From Leisingera sp. NJS204 (GTDB lineage: Bacteria > Pseudomonadota > Alphaproteobacteria > Rhodobacterales > Rhodobacteraceae): a stretch of DNA of 64,000 bases. Positions 16,527-26,408 of this stretch are shown here, one piece after another; the first letter of the stretch is position 1; the number at the start of each line of letters is the position of its first letter. The stretch is taken from assembly GCF_004123675.1 (NCBI RefSeq), contig NZ_CP035417.1, forward strand, positions 983,501-1,047,500, given 5' to 3'. Made by a program: the position numbers and the translations under genes. Below the pieces are notes generated by a model that worked only from the letters and a program-made list of their open reading frames with translations, was not told where the DNA came from and did no database searches.

Positions 16527-18074
16527 TTAGGACGTGAATTTCTTCAGCTCGCCACCTTTCAAGCGAGCGGTGTAGGAAAAGAGTTCCTTTTTCACCAGTT
16601 TCATCAAGAAGTAGAGGCAGAAGATGTTGACCACAGCCATGGCAAAGATCGCTGCATCAGAGAAGTCGATGACCGGACCCAGGCTTGCTGCTGCACCAAT
16701 CACGATGAAGATGCAGAAGATGATCTTGAAGGTCAGCTCCGCCAGTTTGCTTTCGCCAAACAAGTAAGTCCAAGCCTTCAACCCGTAGTAGCTCCAGGAA
16801 ATCATCGTCGAGAAGGCGAAGAGCACAACTGCGATAGCCAAGACATAGGGGAACCAGCTGATGCCGGAGGCAAAAGCGGCGGAGGTCAGCGCAACACCGG
16901 AGTTGCCATCGACAGTTGCAATGGCTGTGCCCGCTTCGTTCAGCATGTAGTTGCCCGTCGCCGGATCGATAAGCAGCTGCTGCGAGATGACGATCACCAG
17001 CGCCGTCATGGTACAGATGACAACAGTATCAATCAGCGGCTCGAGCAGGGACACAAAACCTTCGGTGATCGGTTCCTTGGTTTTTACCGCAGAGTGCGCG
17101 ATCGCCGCCGAACCGACACCAGCCTCGTTTGAAAACGCCGCTCGTTTGAAGCCCTGGATCAGCGCGCCGACCATGCCGCCTGCCACGCCAAGGCCGGTAA
17201 AGGCGCCGTCAAAAATCTGGCCGAAAGCCCAGCCGATCTTGTCATAGTTCACCGCCAGAATGACCAGTGCGGCGCCGACATAGAGGATCCCCATAAAGGG
17301 CACGACCTTTTCTGTCACATTGGCAATGGATTTGATGCCGCCAATGATCACGGCAAAGACAATGCCAGCAAAAACGAGCCCGGTGATCCAGCCCGGATAG
17401 TCTCCGACGATGCCGGATATCTGGGCATGTGCCTGGTTCGCCTGGAACATATTGCCGCCGCCTAGCGCACCAAGGATGCAGAAGACCGAGAACATGATCG
17501 CCAAGAACCGTCCGCCCGGCAGGCCAAGTTCTTTGAAGCCCTTGGAGATATAGTACATTGGTCCGCCGGAAACGGTCCCGTCAGAGTATTCGTTACGGTA
17601 TTTCACACCTAGGGTGCATTCGGTGAACTTGGATGCCATGCCCAGAAGACCTGCAAGTATCATCCAGAACGTCGCACCAGGCCCGCCGATTCCAACGGCA
17701 ACCGCGACCCCTGCAATGTTGCCAAGGCCGACCGTGCCGGAAAGAGCGGTGGCCAGCGCCTGGAAATGGCTCACTTCGCCCGCATCGTTGGGGTCAGAGA
17801 AGTCGCCTTTGACCAGCTGGACAGAATGTTTGAAGAAGCGGAACTGAACAAAGCCGAAGTATAGGGTGAAGATGCTGGCAGCGATGACCAGCCACATTAC
17901 AATCCAGGGAAAGCTGGTGCCTGGAAACGGTGCAAAGATCAGCCCTACAAAGGGGCCGGTCAGATCCGCAAAGACCTGATTGACCTTTTCGTCAATACCC
18001 ATCGCCTCCTGGGCGGAAAGCGGGGTGGACGCGAAGGCCGCGGCTGCGGCCAGCCAGAGTTTGGTCATTTTCAT
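16527..18074 (-). CDS. Sodium:alanine/glycine symporter (AGCS family)
   Basis: The 515-residue inner-membrane protein imports alanine or glycine with Na+. A cleavable-looking N-terminal hydrophobic stretch (LWLAAAAAFASTPLSA) precedes about ten further membrane spans. AGCS signatures include GTVGLGNIAGVAVAVGIGGPG near residue 115, SGGPMYYISKGF near 165, and FSNEAGVGSAAIAHSA near 320. It starts 9 bp after the universal stress gene stop and probably shares its transcript. The divergent Lrp-type gene suggests amino-acid-responsive control. Its terminator is clear. Confidence 0.92.
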   Translation of the reverse strand: MKMTKLWLAAAAAFASTPLSAQEAMGIDEKVNQVFADLTGPFVGLIFAPFPGTSFPWIVMWLVIAASIFTLYFGFVQFRFFKHSVQLVKGDFSDPNDAGEVSHFQALATALSGTVGLGNIAGVAVAVGIGGPGATFWMILAGLLGMASKFTECTLGVKYRNEYSDGTVSGGPMYYISKGFKELGLPGGRFLAIMFSVFCILGALGGGNMFQANQAHAQISGIVGDYPGWITGLVFAGIVFAVIIGGIKSIANVTEKVVPFMGILYVGAALVILAVNYDKIGWAFGQIFDGAFTGLGVAGGMVGALIQGFKRAAFSNEAGVGSAAIAHSAVKTKEPITEGFVSLLEPLIDTVVICTMTALVIVISQQLLIDPATGNYMLNEAGTAIATVDGNSGVALTSAAFASGISWFPYVLAIAVVLFAFSTMISWSYYGLKAWTYLFGESKLAELTFKIIFCIFIVIGAAASLGPVIDFSDAAIFAMAVVNIFCLYFLMKLVKKELFSYTARLKGGELKKFTS

Positions 18075-18083
18075 GATCTGCCC

Positions 18084-18521
18084 CTATCCTACAACCGTGA
18101 CAGGCACATCGGCGTGCATCACGAGGTTCTGCGTCGAGCTGCCGAAAATGCGTTTGGCAAATCCGTCCGAAGAGGCCCGGCCAACGATGATCTGCGACCC
18201 GCCGTTTTCGACTGTGATCTTGTTCAGGGTCTCAGCCACATCGCCGTGCCGCACCAGACCGGTTGCCTTGAACCCGGCCTCTTTCAGTGCGCTGACAGCA
18301 GGTTCGACAATCCGGCTGTTGGCCAGTTTGATCTCCTCCTCGCGCCGTTTGTGGCGCTGAGCGTTTTCTTCGGGAGTCTGAAACGTAAATGGCGACCATT
18401 CGATGACATAGACGGCAAGCAGCTCACAAGCGTCGATTTTCGACGCCAAGTCCTTTGCAAAAGTGAGTGCGCGTTCACCGGTATCTGTCCCGTCAAGCCC
18501 TATGACGATTTTGACAGTCAT
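18084..18521 (-). CDS. Universal stress protein, UspA family
   Basis: The 145-residue single-domain Usp starts MTVKIVIGLDGTDTGERALT and ends with the ATP-site motif IIVGRASSDGFAKRIFGSST and a hydrophobic strand VPVTVVG. I chose ATG 18521 because AGGAGG-type bases lie just upstream and the family starts there. It is the first gene of a pair with the AGCS symporter. A Usp cotranscribed with a transporter is common and may link uptake to energy stress, but that role is inferred. Confidence 0.88.
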   Translation of the reverse strand: MTVKIVIGLDGTDTGERALTFAKDLASKIDACELLAVYVIEWSPFTFQTPEENAQRHKRREEEIKLANSRIVEPAVSALKEAGFKATGLVRHGDVAETLNKITVENGGSQIIVGRASSDGFAKRIFGSSTQNLVMHADVPVTVVG

Positions 18522-18624
18522 TTTTTCCTCCGTGTGCAGTGTTTTTTTGACTTGGAGCGCGGCTGCTCCTGGACTGAGGCAGGCGGGATGCAAATGATTG
18601 ACACCCTTGATCCCCAGGATCAGT

Positions 18625-18717
18625 ATCAGTGATATTCACTAGTAATTGGGCATGTTGTCAGCGTTTGTGCAGGAAATGTTGCCTGCAAACAGCCGAAGAA
18701 CAGGGAATATCACTGAT
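18625..18717. promoter_or_regulatory. Divergent control region with a perfect 13-bp inverted repeat
   Basis: ATCAGTGATATTC at 18625-18637 and its exact reverse complement GAATATCACTGAT at 18705-18717 lie 67 bp apart between the usp and lrp genes. The second arm overlaps the lrp start codon. Paired distant sites of this kind suit an Lrp/AsnC multimer that wraps DNA. Binding is inferred. Confidence 0.6.
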
Positions 18718-19162
18718 GAGCAGGGATTTGGATAAGATTGACAATCGGATCCTGGAAGAACTGGAATCTGACGGGAGACTTTCGATTGTCGAGCTTTCTC
18801 AGCGGGTGAACCTGACCAATACCCCCTGTTCAGACAGGGTCAAGCGCTTGGAGAAATCCGGCTATATCAGCGGTTACCGGGCAGTTTTGAACAAGGAAAA
18901 GCAGGGACTGGGCCATTTGACTGTTGTGCAGGTTTCACTTGCGGCAACTGGCGGTGACAATTCGCTTGATGCGTTTAACGCGGCTGCGGCCCTAGTTCCT
19001 GAAATTGAAAGCTGCCTGATGATCGCCGGTTCATTTGACTACCTTCTGACAATCCGCACCCGGGACATCTCGCATTTCCGCCAGGTTCTGGGGGACAAAA
19101 TCAACAGGCTGCCGAACATCCACCAGACCAATTCCTACACAGTTATTGAAGTTGTAAAGTGA
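18716..19162 (+). CDS. Lrp/AsnC-family transcriptional regulator
   Basis: The 148-residue protein starts MSRDLDKIDNRILEELESDG, with helix-turn-helix LSQRVNLTNTPCSDRVKRLE near residues 27-46. The C-terminal RAM ligand domain (ESCLMIAGSFDYLLTIRT) follows. It is closest in type to regulators placed beside amino-acid transporters and enzymes. ATG 18716 is chosen because the family starts there. It is divergent from usp/symporter and likely controls it and itself through the inverted repeat. Confidence 0.92.
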   Translation: MSRDLDKIDNRILEELESDGRLSIVELSQRVNLTNTPCSDRVKRLEKSGYISGYRAVLNKEKQGLGHLTVVQVSLAATGGDNSLDAFNAAAALVPEIESCLMIAGSFDYLLTIRTRDISHFRQVLGDKINRLPNIHQTNSYTVIEVVK

Positions 19163-19427
19163 TCTGTGGTGGAGGGTGCGGAGTTCGGCACGGCTGGGTT
19201 GCCAAGCTCAGCAAAAAAACAATCCAGAAAGTTGGAACTCGCGGCAATGTTCCTCGGCGTTTCCTGGCAGAAAACCCTTGCCGCAGCCGGGGCCGCCACT
19301 TCCTGCTGGATTGCTGCTTTCGGAACAATGACCCAAGTGCTTCGCACTCGCAGCAGAGCAGTCACTGCGCCTGATGCGAGGGTCGTGGAGTTCGTCCCGA
19401 TTTCCGGACAGATTGATTATTGACCCT

Positions 19428-19729
19428 ATGCTGCGATTTTCCAAGTCATGGTCACGTATGCTTGCGCAGGGGGTGATTGCGGGAGCTGCGATCATTGCCT
19501 TGGCCGCCCTCAATGTGCTCGCGGCAGCCCTCGTTGCGGCCTTGATCGAAGCCGGAATTGATACGGGCTGGGCCGCTTTGATCATCGACGCTCTGTTTGG
19601 GGGCTGGCATTTGTCTTGATCAGTAAAGGCCTCAATGACCTTAGACTCTCAAACCTTGTGCCGACACGGACGGTCAAAAACGTCCAATGTGATGCAGCGG
19701 CCGTAAATGACGCATACGATGACAAATGA
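19428..19729 (+). pseudogene. Phage-holin-family (DUF1469-like) membrane protein, frameshifted
   Basis: The first frame (LAQGVIAGAAIIALAALNVL and on) has one or two membrane spans and stops at 19619. The family C-terminal part, KGLNDLRLSNLVPTRTVKNV, continues in another frame to TGA 19727-19729. One base lost in the G-run near 19598-19602 explains the shift. Despite the name, this family is a host envelope protein common beside DUF3618 genes, not evidence of a prophage. Confidence 0.7.
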
Positions 19730-20856
19730 TAACCGCAGCCCGAAGGGAATCGAACGAGAGATAGAAGAACAGCGTTCGGATCTTACGTCAAATCTCGAGG
19801 ATTTGCAGGACAAGTTCTCTATCGACACCGCCGTTCGCCAGATCAGCGAACAATTTCGCGAACATGGCGGCGATATGGGGCGTTCCATCTCCGATCAGGT
19901 CAATGCAAATGCGATCCCGCTGGCGCTAACCGGTATTGGCCTGGCCTGGATGATGTTTGGAAGCCAGCAAAGACCGGCAGCAGCTTCGCGTTCATATGAG
20001 GATGAAGGCTGAAGCAGTGCTGAACGTGATTTCCGCCGCTCCCGACGGGAACAGCACCGCTCCTATACACCGCCATCTTCCTATGCGCTGCAGCATGACA
20101 ATACGCCGTCATGGGCGCGGGATGAAAGCCATGACAAGGGCGCATCCATTGGCGAGAGGTTGTCTGGCGGCGCCGGCAGTGTCCAAGACAAGGCTGCGCA
20201 AGCCGGAGCGTCTGGCAAAGCAGGTGTGTCCTCAGTTGTTGATGGCGCATCGCGCGCCGGGTCTTCAGTTTCAGACACCGCTGTACCTGCCAGAACGTCT
20301 GCCGCCAGCAGCCTGCAGACCGCGCGTGAAGGGGTGGCAGCAGCGGGCAGCCGCATTGCCGAGGGACAGAGGCGATGACGCAAGAGGCCCGGCAACGGGT
20401 CATCACAGCACGCCGCAAAGCAATCGAGATGCGGAACTCTGCGTTGCGTTCGATGAACGATGGCGCAGATGCAGCCGCGGTTTTCTACGACCGCCAACCG
20501 CCAACCGCTGATGGCGGGTGCGCTCGCGCTTGCTGCCGGTGCCGCGCTGGGCGGTGCGCTGCCCCGGACAAAAACCGAAGATGATATGATGGGCGCGCAG
20601 AGCGGCACTCTCTTTGATCAGGCAGAACGCATCTCCGAGGAAGAAAAATCCAAGGCGATGTCCGTTGCAAAATCTGTTAAGGATGAGGTCAAGGATATTG
20701 CCTCTGAAACCAAGGTTGATCTCGATCCAGGCGCGCCCGGTGGCAAATCCGCTGTTGAAGCGGTTGGGGGCAAGGCCAAATCAGCCGCCAAACGCGTTGT
20801 AGATAAGGCTCAACTCCTTTGCCAAGGACGAGAAACTTGGTAGGCCCGGTACCTGA
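19719..20856 (+). pseudogene. DUF3618-type stress protein, multiply broken
   Basis: The N-terminal part RSPKGIEREIEEQRSDLTSN is the DUF3618 signature, followed by a membrane span (IPLALTGIGLAWMMFG) and a long low-complexity repeat region. The frame stops at TGA 20010-20012, yet the same frame continues (SSAERDFRRSRREQHRSY) to 20378. It then shifts to MTQEARQRVITARRKAIEMR, and shifts again at an exact 7-bp tandem duplication CCGCCAA (20491-20497, 20498-20504). A last shift comes near 20815 before FAKDEKLG. These lesions look like real decay rather than one sequencing error. Confidence 0.75.
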
Positions 20857-20914
20857 GATACGAATAGGGGGGGCGAGATTGGCCCCTATTGAACAAACTG
20901 GAAGAGGGCAAGCT

Positions 20915-21865
20915 ATGGCACGTGGCCGCACCGCTGAAACACCTGCCGGCGTTCCGGCCGCTGGCTGGAAGGACATTGCATTTCGCGTGAAGGATGAAGT
21001 CGCAGAAGACCGGGTAGGGCTTATCGCTGCCGGTGTTGCCTTCTATGGCTTGCTGGCGCTGTTTCCCGCAATCACAGCATTGGTTGCCATCAGCGGTCTG
21101 CTGGTTGAACCAAGCGCAATTGTAGAGCAGCTGCAGGCGTTGTCCGGAATAGTGCCCGAAGAGGTGATAGCGATCGTTACCAAACAGGCAGCCGCTGTGG
21201 CGGGCTCTCGTGAGGGCGGTTTGGGGCTGGCCGCCGCCTTTGGTGTTCTGGTGGCGCTCTATTCCGCGTCTAAAGGCATGGCGAGCCTGATGGAAGGCAT
21301 AAACGTCGCATACGATGAACAAGAGGAACGCGGCTTTATCAAGCTCAAGCTGGTGACGTTCGCGCTAACGATCATTCTTATGACCGGGCTGCTGATCGCG
21401 TTGCTGTCGATGCTGGGCCTCCCGGCTGTGCTTGCGTTTGTGGATCTGGGCACCTTTGTTGAGACAATCATCACCATTGGTTTCTGGATCATCCTTCTTG
21501 CGCTGTCGATCTTCGGGCTTTCGCTGCTGTACCGCTATGCGCCATCCAGAGACGAGCCCGAGTGGAAATGGGCCTCGGTGGGCGCCGTGGCTGGCTGTGT
21601 GCTTTGGGTTTTGGCTTCGGCCGGGTTTGCATTTTATGTCAGCAACTTTGGATCATACAACGAGAGCTTCGGGACGTTGGCAGGGGTCATTGTGTTGTTG
21701 ATGTGGTTCTGGATCTCGGCGTTTATCATCCTGATGGGTGCGGAGCTGAACGCGGAACTGGAAGCACAGACGCGCTCGGATACCACGCAGGGCCAAGATG
21801 AGCCGATGGGCCACCGGGATGCCGAAAAAGCAGACAATTTGGGAGAGGCAGCCGGCAAGCAATGA
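20915..21865 (+). CDS. YihY/BrkB-family inner-membrane protein
   Basis: The 316-residue protein has about six membrane spans. The N-terminal RVGLIAAGVAFYGLLALFPA is the family hallmark, and LLYRYAPSRDEPEWKWASVG plus FGSYNESFGTLAGVIVLLMW follow the usual order. YihY proteins were once called RNase BN but have no proven enzyme activity; roles in envelope or osmotic stress are proposed. ATG 20915 follows GAAGAGGG. The charged C terminus is probably cytoplasmic. The gene is intact, unlike the two before it. Confidence 0.88.
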   Translation: MARGRTAETPAGVPAAGWKDIAFRVKDEVAEDRVGLIAAGVAFYGLLALFPAITALVAISGLLVEPSAIVEQLQALSGIVPEEVIAIVTKQAAAVAGSREGGLGLAAAFGVLVALYSASKGMASLMEGINVAYDEQEERGFIKLKLVTFALTIILMTGLLIALLSMLGLPAVLAFVDLGTFVETIITIGFWIILLALSIFGLSLLYRYAPSRDEPEWKWASVGAVAGCVLWVLASAGFAFYVSNFGSYNESFGTLAGVIVLLMWFWISAFIILMGAELNAELEAQTRSDTTQGQDEPMGHRDAEKADNLGEAAGKQ

Positions 21866-21878
21866 ACGTATCAGTTAA

Positions 21879-22862
21879 ATGTTGAGTGCTCTTTTCTGGT
21901 CGCTTGCTATTGCTGTTCTGGTAGTGACAGCATTGCCACTGACAAACAGCGTGCAGTGGTGGATACGGATGTGGGATTTTCCACGTCTGCATATCGCAAT
22001 TGCTGCAGTGATCCTTATCGCGGCAACTTTGCCTTTTCCGGTACAATTCAAACCAATCCTATTGGGGGCGCTGGCAACCGCGTTTGCCTATCAAGCGGTG
22101 CAGATCTTTCCTTACACGCCCTTGGCATCAACCGAGGTCGATCTGTCGCCTGCACCCTCTGCAGCTGAGGAAGTGAATATGCTGGCGGTTAATGTGCTGA
22201 TGGAGAATACCCGCTACGATGATCTGGTCGAGATTATAAATCGCGAAGATCCCGACGTGTTGCTGCTGATGGAAACCGACGCCGCTTGGGCAAAGGCACT
22301 GCAAGGTGTTTTGGCACGCTACAATACCGTCAAATCGCATGTGGCGGACGACCACTATGGCCTCATTTTCGCGACCCGTCTGGATGTTGTCAGCGCGGAA
22401 TTTCTGTGGCCCGCCGATGATGATACGCCTGCGGTCAAGGCCGTCTTGCGCGCTCCGAACGGGCCTGAATTCAACTTTATTGGCCTGCACCCGCGACCAC
22501 CGGTTCCGGGCAACGATACAGAAACCCGGGACAGGCAGATCAAGAACGCGGCTCTGATGACCTCATCATCGGATCGCCCCACTATTTGCATGGGCGACTT
22601 TAACGATGTGGCCTGGTCCTGGACAACCAAGCGTTTCAAACGCTACGGCAATTTTGCTGAGCCGCGTGTCGGCCGTGGAATGATCTCCAGCTTTCACGCC
22701 GATTACCCATTCATGCGCCTGCCCATTGATCAGATTTTTGTAACAAATGACGTCGGTCTCGTCTCTTTTTCACGGCTGGAGAGCTTTGGTTCGGATCATT
22801 TCCCGATGATCGCCACCGTGTTCTTCGAAGAGGGCAGGAGGGTAAACAATGGACAACGATGA
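21879..22862 (+). CDS. Membrane-anchored endonuclease/exonuclease/phosphatase-family protein
   Basis: The 327-residue protein has about three N-terminal membrane spans (residues 1-85), then an EEP catalytic domain. VNMLAVNVLMENTRYDDLVE, DPDVLLLMETD (metal Glu), GDFNDVAWS (catalytic Asp and Asn) and the end SDHFPMIATVFF (Asp-His) are the expected motifs. The domain should face the periplasm. Substrate (nucleic acid, phospholipid or phosphoester) is unknown. It overlaps the next gene by 14 bp, consistent with one operon. Confidence 0.88.
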   Translation: MLSALFWSLAIAVLVVTALPLTNSVQWWIRMWDFPRLHIAIAAVILIAATLPFPVQFKPILLGALATAFAYQAVQIFPYTPLASTEVDLSPAPSAAEEVNMLAVNVLMENTRYDDLVEIINREDPDVLLLMETDAAWAKALQGVLARYNTVKSHVADDHYGLIFATRLDVVSAEFLWPADDDTPAVKAVLRAPNGPEFNFIGLHPRPPVPGNDTETRDRQIKNAALMTSSSDRPTICMGDFNDVAWSWTTKRFKRYGNFAEPRVGRGMISSFHADYPFMRLPIDQIFVTNDVGLVSFSRLESFGSDHFPMIATVFFEEGRRVNNGQR

Positions 22863-23976
22863 ACAGCCTGCCGGATCTGACACTGTTGAACCCGCAGAAA
22901 CGCCCGGTTTTAAGCGTCTCGAATTTCCAATTATGGGTATTTTTGGCCTTTTACTGCTGCAAGCCCTGGTATCTGCCAGCGATTTCCTGGTTCCAGTCAT
23001 AACAGCGGTGTTGGGTTATTTTGTCCTGAACAGGCCCCGCCGCTGGCTGGGCCAGGCCGGTGTGCCGCCAGTGCTCTCTGCCGCCTTGTTTACGGTTCTG
23101 CTGGCGGTGATCATCGTTATCCTGCTGGTCCAACTCAGCAGCCCAGCTGCGCAGTTCATTGAAGATCTTCCGTCGCTGATGGAAGAGATCAAGCAAAAAT
23201 TAACGGCGTCAGGCGGCGCTCTGGAAGCGATTAATGACGCTGCAGACGCTGCGGAAGAGATCATGGCGGACCAGGATGCGGATACTGTTGCCGTCGAAGT
23301 GGTGTCGAACACAGGTGTCGCAGCAACGATTTTCAGCATGGCTCCGGGCTTCTTGAGCCGGATTGCGTTCGCTCTCCTTCTATTGTTTTTCTTGGTCGCC
23401 TCCGGTGACATGTTTTTGACCAAGACAGTGCAGAGCTTCAACAGGTTCAGTGACAAGCGGCGCGCAGTGGAGGTCCTCTATGCGGTCGAAGATCGATTGG
23501 GCTACTATCTGGGTGGAATTACAATCATCAACGCGGGCCTGGGTGTCGCCATTGCCATCGCAATGCATCTATGGGGGCTGCCCAACGCACTAGTATTCGG
23601 GTTCACAGCCTTCGGCCTGAACTTTGTTCCGTTTCTGGGCGGGCTCATGGGGGCTAGCATTGCTGCAGCCGTCGCGTTCGTCAGTCTTGACGGGACATGG
23701 GCCGCCGCCGGGGTATTTGCGACATATGTCTTGCTTACATCCATCGAAGGGCAGCTCATTACTCCACTCGTCATCTCCCGCCGGATGAGGCTGAACACAA
23801 CAGTTGTTTTCCTGTCTGTCGCGTTCTTTGCGTGGATTTGGTCGGTCATGGGGATGGTGATTGCTCTGCCAATCTTAATTGTGATCAAGATCGTCTGCGA
23901 CGAAACCGGGACGCTTCAAACATTCACAAGATTCATTGGCGATGAGGAAGACGCTCGTTCTGACAAGAACGCTTAG
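22849..23976 (+). CDS. AI-2E family transporter (TqsA/PerM-like)
   Basis: The 375-residue protein has about eight membrane spans. The typical blocks are present: VPVITAVLGYFVLNRPRRWL, the soluble segment of residues 100-150, LNFVPFLGGLMGASIAAAVA, and the signature IEGQLITPLVISRRMRLNTT. Members export small molecules or act in osmotic tolerance, and the substrate cannot be told from sequence. It ends the stress cluster, and the IS-rich region starts directly after it. Confidence 0.9.
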   Translation: MDNDEQPAGSDTVEPAETPGFKRLEFPIMGIFGLLLLQALVSASDFLVPVITAVLGYFVLNRPRRWLGQAGVPPVLSAALFTVLLAVIIVILLVQLSSPAAQFIEDLPSLMEEIKQKLTASGGALEAINDAADAAEEIMADQDADTVAVEVVSNTGVAATIFSMAPGFLSRIAFALLLLFFLVASGDMFLTKTVQSFNRFSDKRRAVEVLYAVEDRLGYYLGGITIINAGLGVAIAIAMHLWGLPNALVFGFTAFGLNFVPFLGGLMGASIAAAVAFVSLDGTWAAAGVFATYVLLTSIEGQLITPLVISRRMRLNTTVVFLSVAFFAWIWSVMGMVIALPILIVIKIVCDETGTLQTFTRFIGDEEDARSDKNA

Positions 23977-24050
23977 GCCATAAAACACGGGCAGCCCGTA
24001 AACTTGTGGTCTGAGCTACTTCCCAATGTTTGGGCAGGATCTGGCGTAGT

Positions 24051-24222
24051 TTAAGCTACTTTCTGCTCCTGCTGATTGGTTTGGGGTTCATTATTTCTCA
24101 GCCAATAGACCGTGGCGGGAGGTTTGCCGCCAAGGTCGGAATGTGGGCGTCTCCGGTTATAGAACTCGATCCATCTGCCGACACCCGTTTTGGCTTCCGA
24201 TCCGGTCTCCCAAGCATGCAAG
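24051..24222 (-). pseudogene. IS3-family OrfB, C-terminal piece
   Basis: On the minus strand this reads AWETGSEAKTGVGRWIEFYN and RRRPHSDLGGKPPATVYWL to TAA at 24051-24053, the end of an IS3 OrfB. It is cut off on its upstream side by the IS66-like element whose target copy CATGCAAG lies at 24215-24222. The matching upstream piece is at 26872-26995. Confidence 0.85.
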
Positions 24223-24307
24223 GTAAGCGTTGTGCCTGGCGCACATTGTAGGGTTGCTTTGGTACTGCGAGATATCGCCCATCTCATAGTGGGGAGTGCG
24301 TTTCGCA

Positions 24308-24514
24308 ATGTGTGCTACAAATTCGCTTCTCAAATCGTTGGGCGTCGAGATTTATTCGTCAGGTTACCGTCGGTGGCCGGATGCTGTGAAGGCGCAGGCT
24401 GTTTCGGAAACGCTTGAGCCAGGAGCGACGGTGAATGGGGTGGCGGCGCGGTATGGGGTGTTGCCAAACCAGCTGTCGGCCTGGCGCGCGCTGGCGAAGC
24501 AGGGGAAACTGGTA
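24308..24514 (+). pseudogene. tnpA: IS66 TnpA fragment (first-element type)
   Basis: 69 codons from [20 protein letters not shown] to LAKQGKLV are nearly the same as the N terminus of the TnpA at 6481. The match stops abruptly where the second IS66 type begins. It has the helix-turn-helix half only. Confidence 0.85.
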
Positions 24515-24560
24515 TGTGCCTGCCCGTTGAACCCGACCTGTTCCGGCAGGGCTTGGCCTG

Positions 24561-26083
24561 TTACGCTGCTTTGGCAGCGTAACGCCAGGGTAGGAGCTCG
24601 TCGAGGCGTGTGATTTTGTGGTCTGCAATTTGGGCGAGAACCCATGTTAGCCAAGTCTGAGGATCGACGTCGTTGAGTTTTGCCGTTTCGATGAGGGTGA
24701 AGGCGATGGCCATGGCTTTTCCGCCGCCTTCAGAGCCTGCGAACATCCAGTTCTTCCGGCCGATGGCCACAGGCTTGACCGCACGCTCGGCTGTGTTGTT
24801 GTCCAACGCAAGGTGGCCGTTATCAAGGTATGGCCGCGCCTTTGGTATCCGGCCAAGGGCGTACCTGACAGCCTGGGCCAGTGGCGACTTGCCCGAGATT
24901 TTGGGCAGTTGCGCATGCAGCCATTCTTCCAGATCATCGAAGATCGGTTTTGATCGCGACTGTCTCAGCGCAACGCGCTCATCGGGCGCTTTGCCGCGCC
25001 CGTCTTTCTCCACTGCATAGAGTTCCGCAATCCGGCGGATGGCCTCCTCGGCGATGGCATTACCTTGGGACGCAAAGACATCCACGAACTTGCGTCTGAC
25101 ATGGGCCATGCAGGCCATCTCATCGGCCTTGCCCTCACCAAACAGACCATTGAAGCCAGAGTAGCCGTCAGCATGAACCCAGCCCTTGTAACCTGAGAGA
25201 TGACTAACGGGATGCTCACCTTTGCGATCAATTGTGAACTGATACCATGCACAAGGCGGTGATGCTCCCGACCAGGGCCGCTCATCGCGCACATAGGTCC
25301 AGACCCGCGCGGTTTTGGTCTTCTTCTGACCGGGAGCCTGCATCTTCACTGGCGTATCGTCAGCAAAGAGAGCCCCACCGCGCCGGACGATCCGCCCGAT
25401 CTCGTCGGCCAGGGGTTCCAAGAGCGCCGTTGAACGGCCCACCCAATCAGCCATGGTCGAACGATCCAGGTCGATCCCTTCGCGAGCATAGATTTGGCTC
25501 GTCGATACAACGGCAGATGATCGGCATACTTGCTGACCAGCACATGCGCCAACAGGCCGGGGCCGGGCCGCCCGCGCTCGATGGGGCGCGATGGAAGTGG
25601 CGATTGCACAATCGCGTCACAGTCCGAGCATGCCTTGCGGGGACGAACGATCCAGTTCACAACGAAGCGACCGGGGACGTATTCCAGTTCTTCGGTGACA
25701 TCCTCACTGAGTGTCTTCAGCTTGCCGCCGCAGCGGGCGCAGTCTTCGCCCGGCGACAGCACTTCGTCATGCCGGTCCAGATGATCAGGCAGCGGCTTAC
25801 GGCTGTGTTGGCGCGGCACCCCATCTTCACCGGATGATGGTTTGGTCCTGGCCTGTTCCTCCGCCACCTCAGCGATCTTCTCATCTGCTTCAAAGGTCAG
25901 ATTGAGCTGATCCAAGTTCTCTGATCGTACACCAAAACGATGGCGGCTTTGCCCCGCTAATTGATGCTTCAGCTTCTCGATCAAGAGCGCCTGGGATTTG
26001 ACCTCATCGGCCAGCAGCCGGTTCACAGCCCGCAGCTCTGCGGGATCGTCTGGCGTGATATCGAGGTCCTTGATCATCGCCAA
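24561..26083 (-). pseudogene. tnpC: IS66 transposase TnpC, one frameshift
   Basis: The N-terminal part (LRAVNRLLADEVKSQALLIE, zinc-finger-like DCARCGGKL) is in one frame to about 25500. The catalytic part continues in another frame to TAA 24561-24563. The catalytic blocks [20 protein letters not shown] and [16 protein letters not shown] keep D, D and E with no hairpin insertion. A single base change near TATCGACGAGCC at 25500 restores the family sequence. Apart from that it looks recent. Confidence 0.88.
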
Positions 26084-26139
26084 TCATATACTGGATCAGG
26101 GACAGAACGTGAATCCCGAAAGCGGTCAAAGCATTGTAT

Positions 26140-26408
26140 TTATTGACTTAACCGACCTGCAATGGTCGCCAGGTCTTCTGTGGCATCCGCCAGTCGATCC
26201 CTTCCAGCAGCATCGACAATTGCGCTGGTGTCACACTGATCTTTCCATCCTTTGCAGCGGGCCACACGAACCTTCCCTTCTCCAGCCGCTTGCTGAACAG
26301 GCAGGCACCTTGCGCGTCCCACCAAATGATCTTGAGCAGATCCCCGCGCCGCATGTCCGTGACACCTGCCGCCAGCCAGACGCGCGTATTGCTAGGAACC
26401 GGGATCAA
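26140..26408 (-). pseudogene. tnpB: IS66 TnpB with an internal in-frame deletion
   Basis: It starts [20 protein letters not shown] from a TTG at 26408 and ends YPAQ-type [20 protein letters not shown]. Between DMRRG and DLLKIIWWD about 30 residues usual in the family are absent in frame. The repeated RRG at both edges suggests deletion between short repeats. The frame can also be opened upstream from an ATG at 26477. Confidence 0.82.

Noticed and set aside
19428-19729. Prophage marker because of a holin-family gene.
   Set aside because: The family is a host membrane protein common next to DUF3618 genes, and no other phage gene is nearby.
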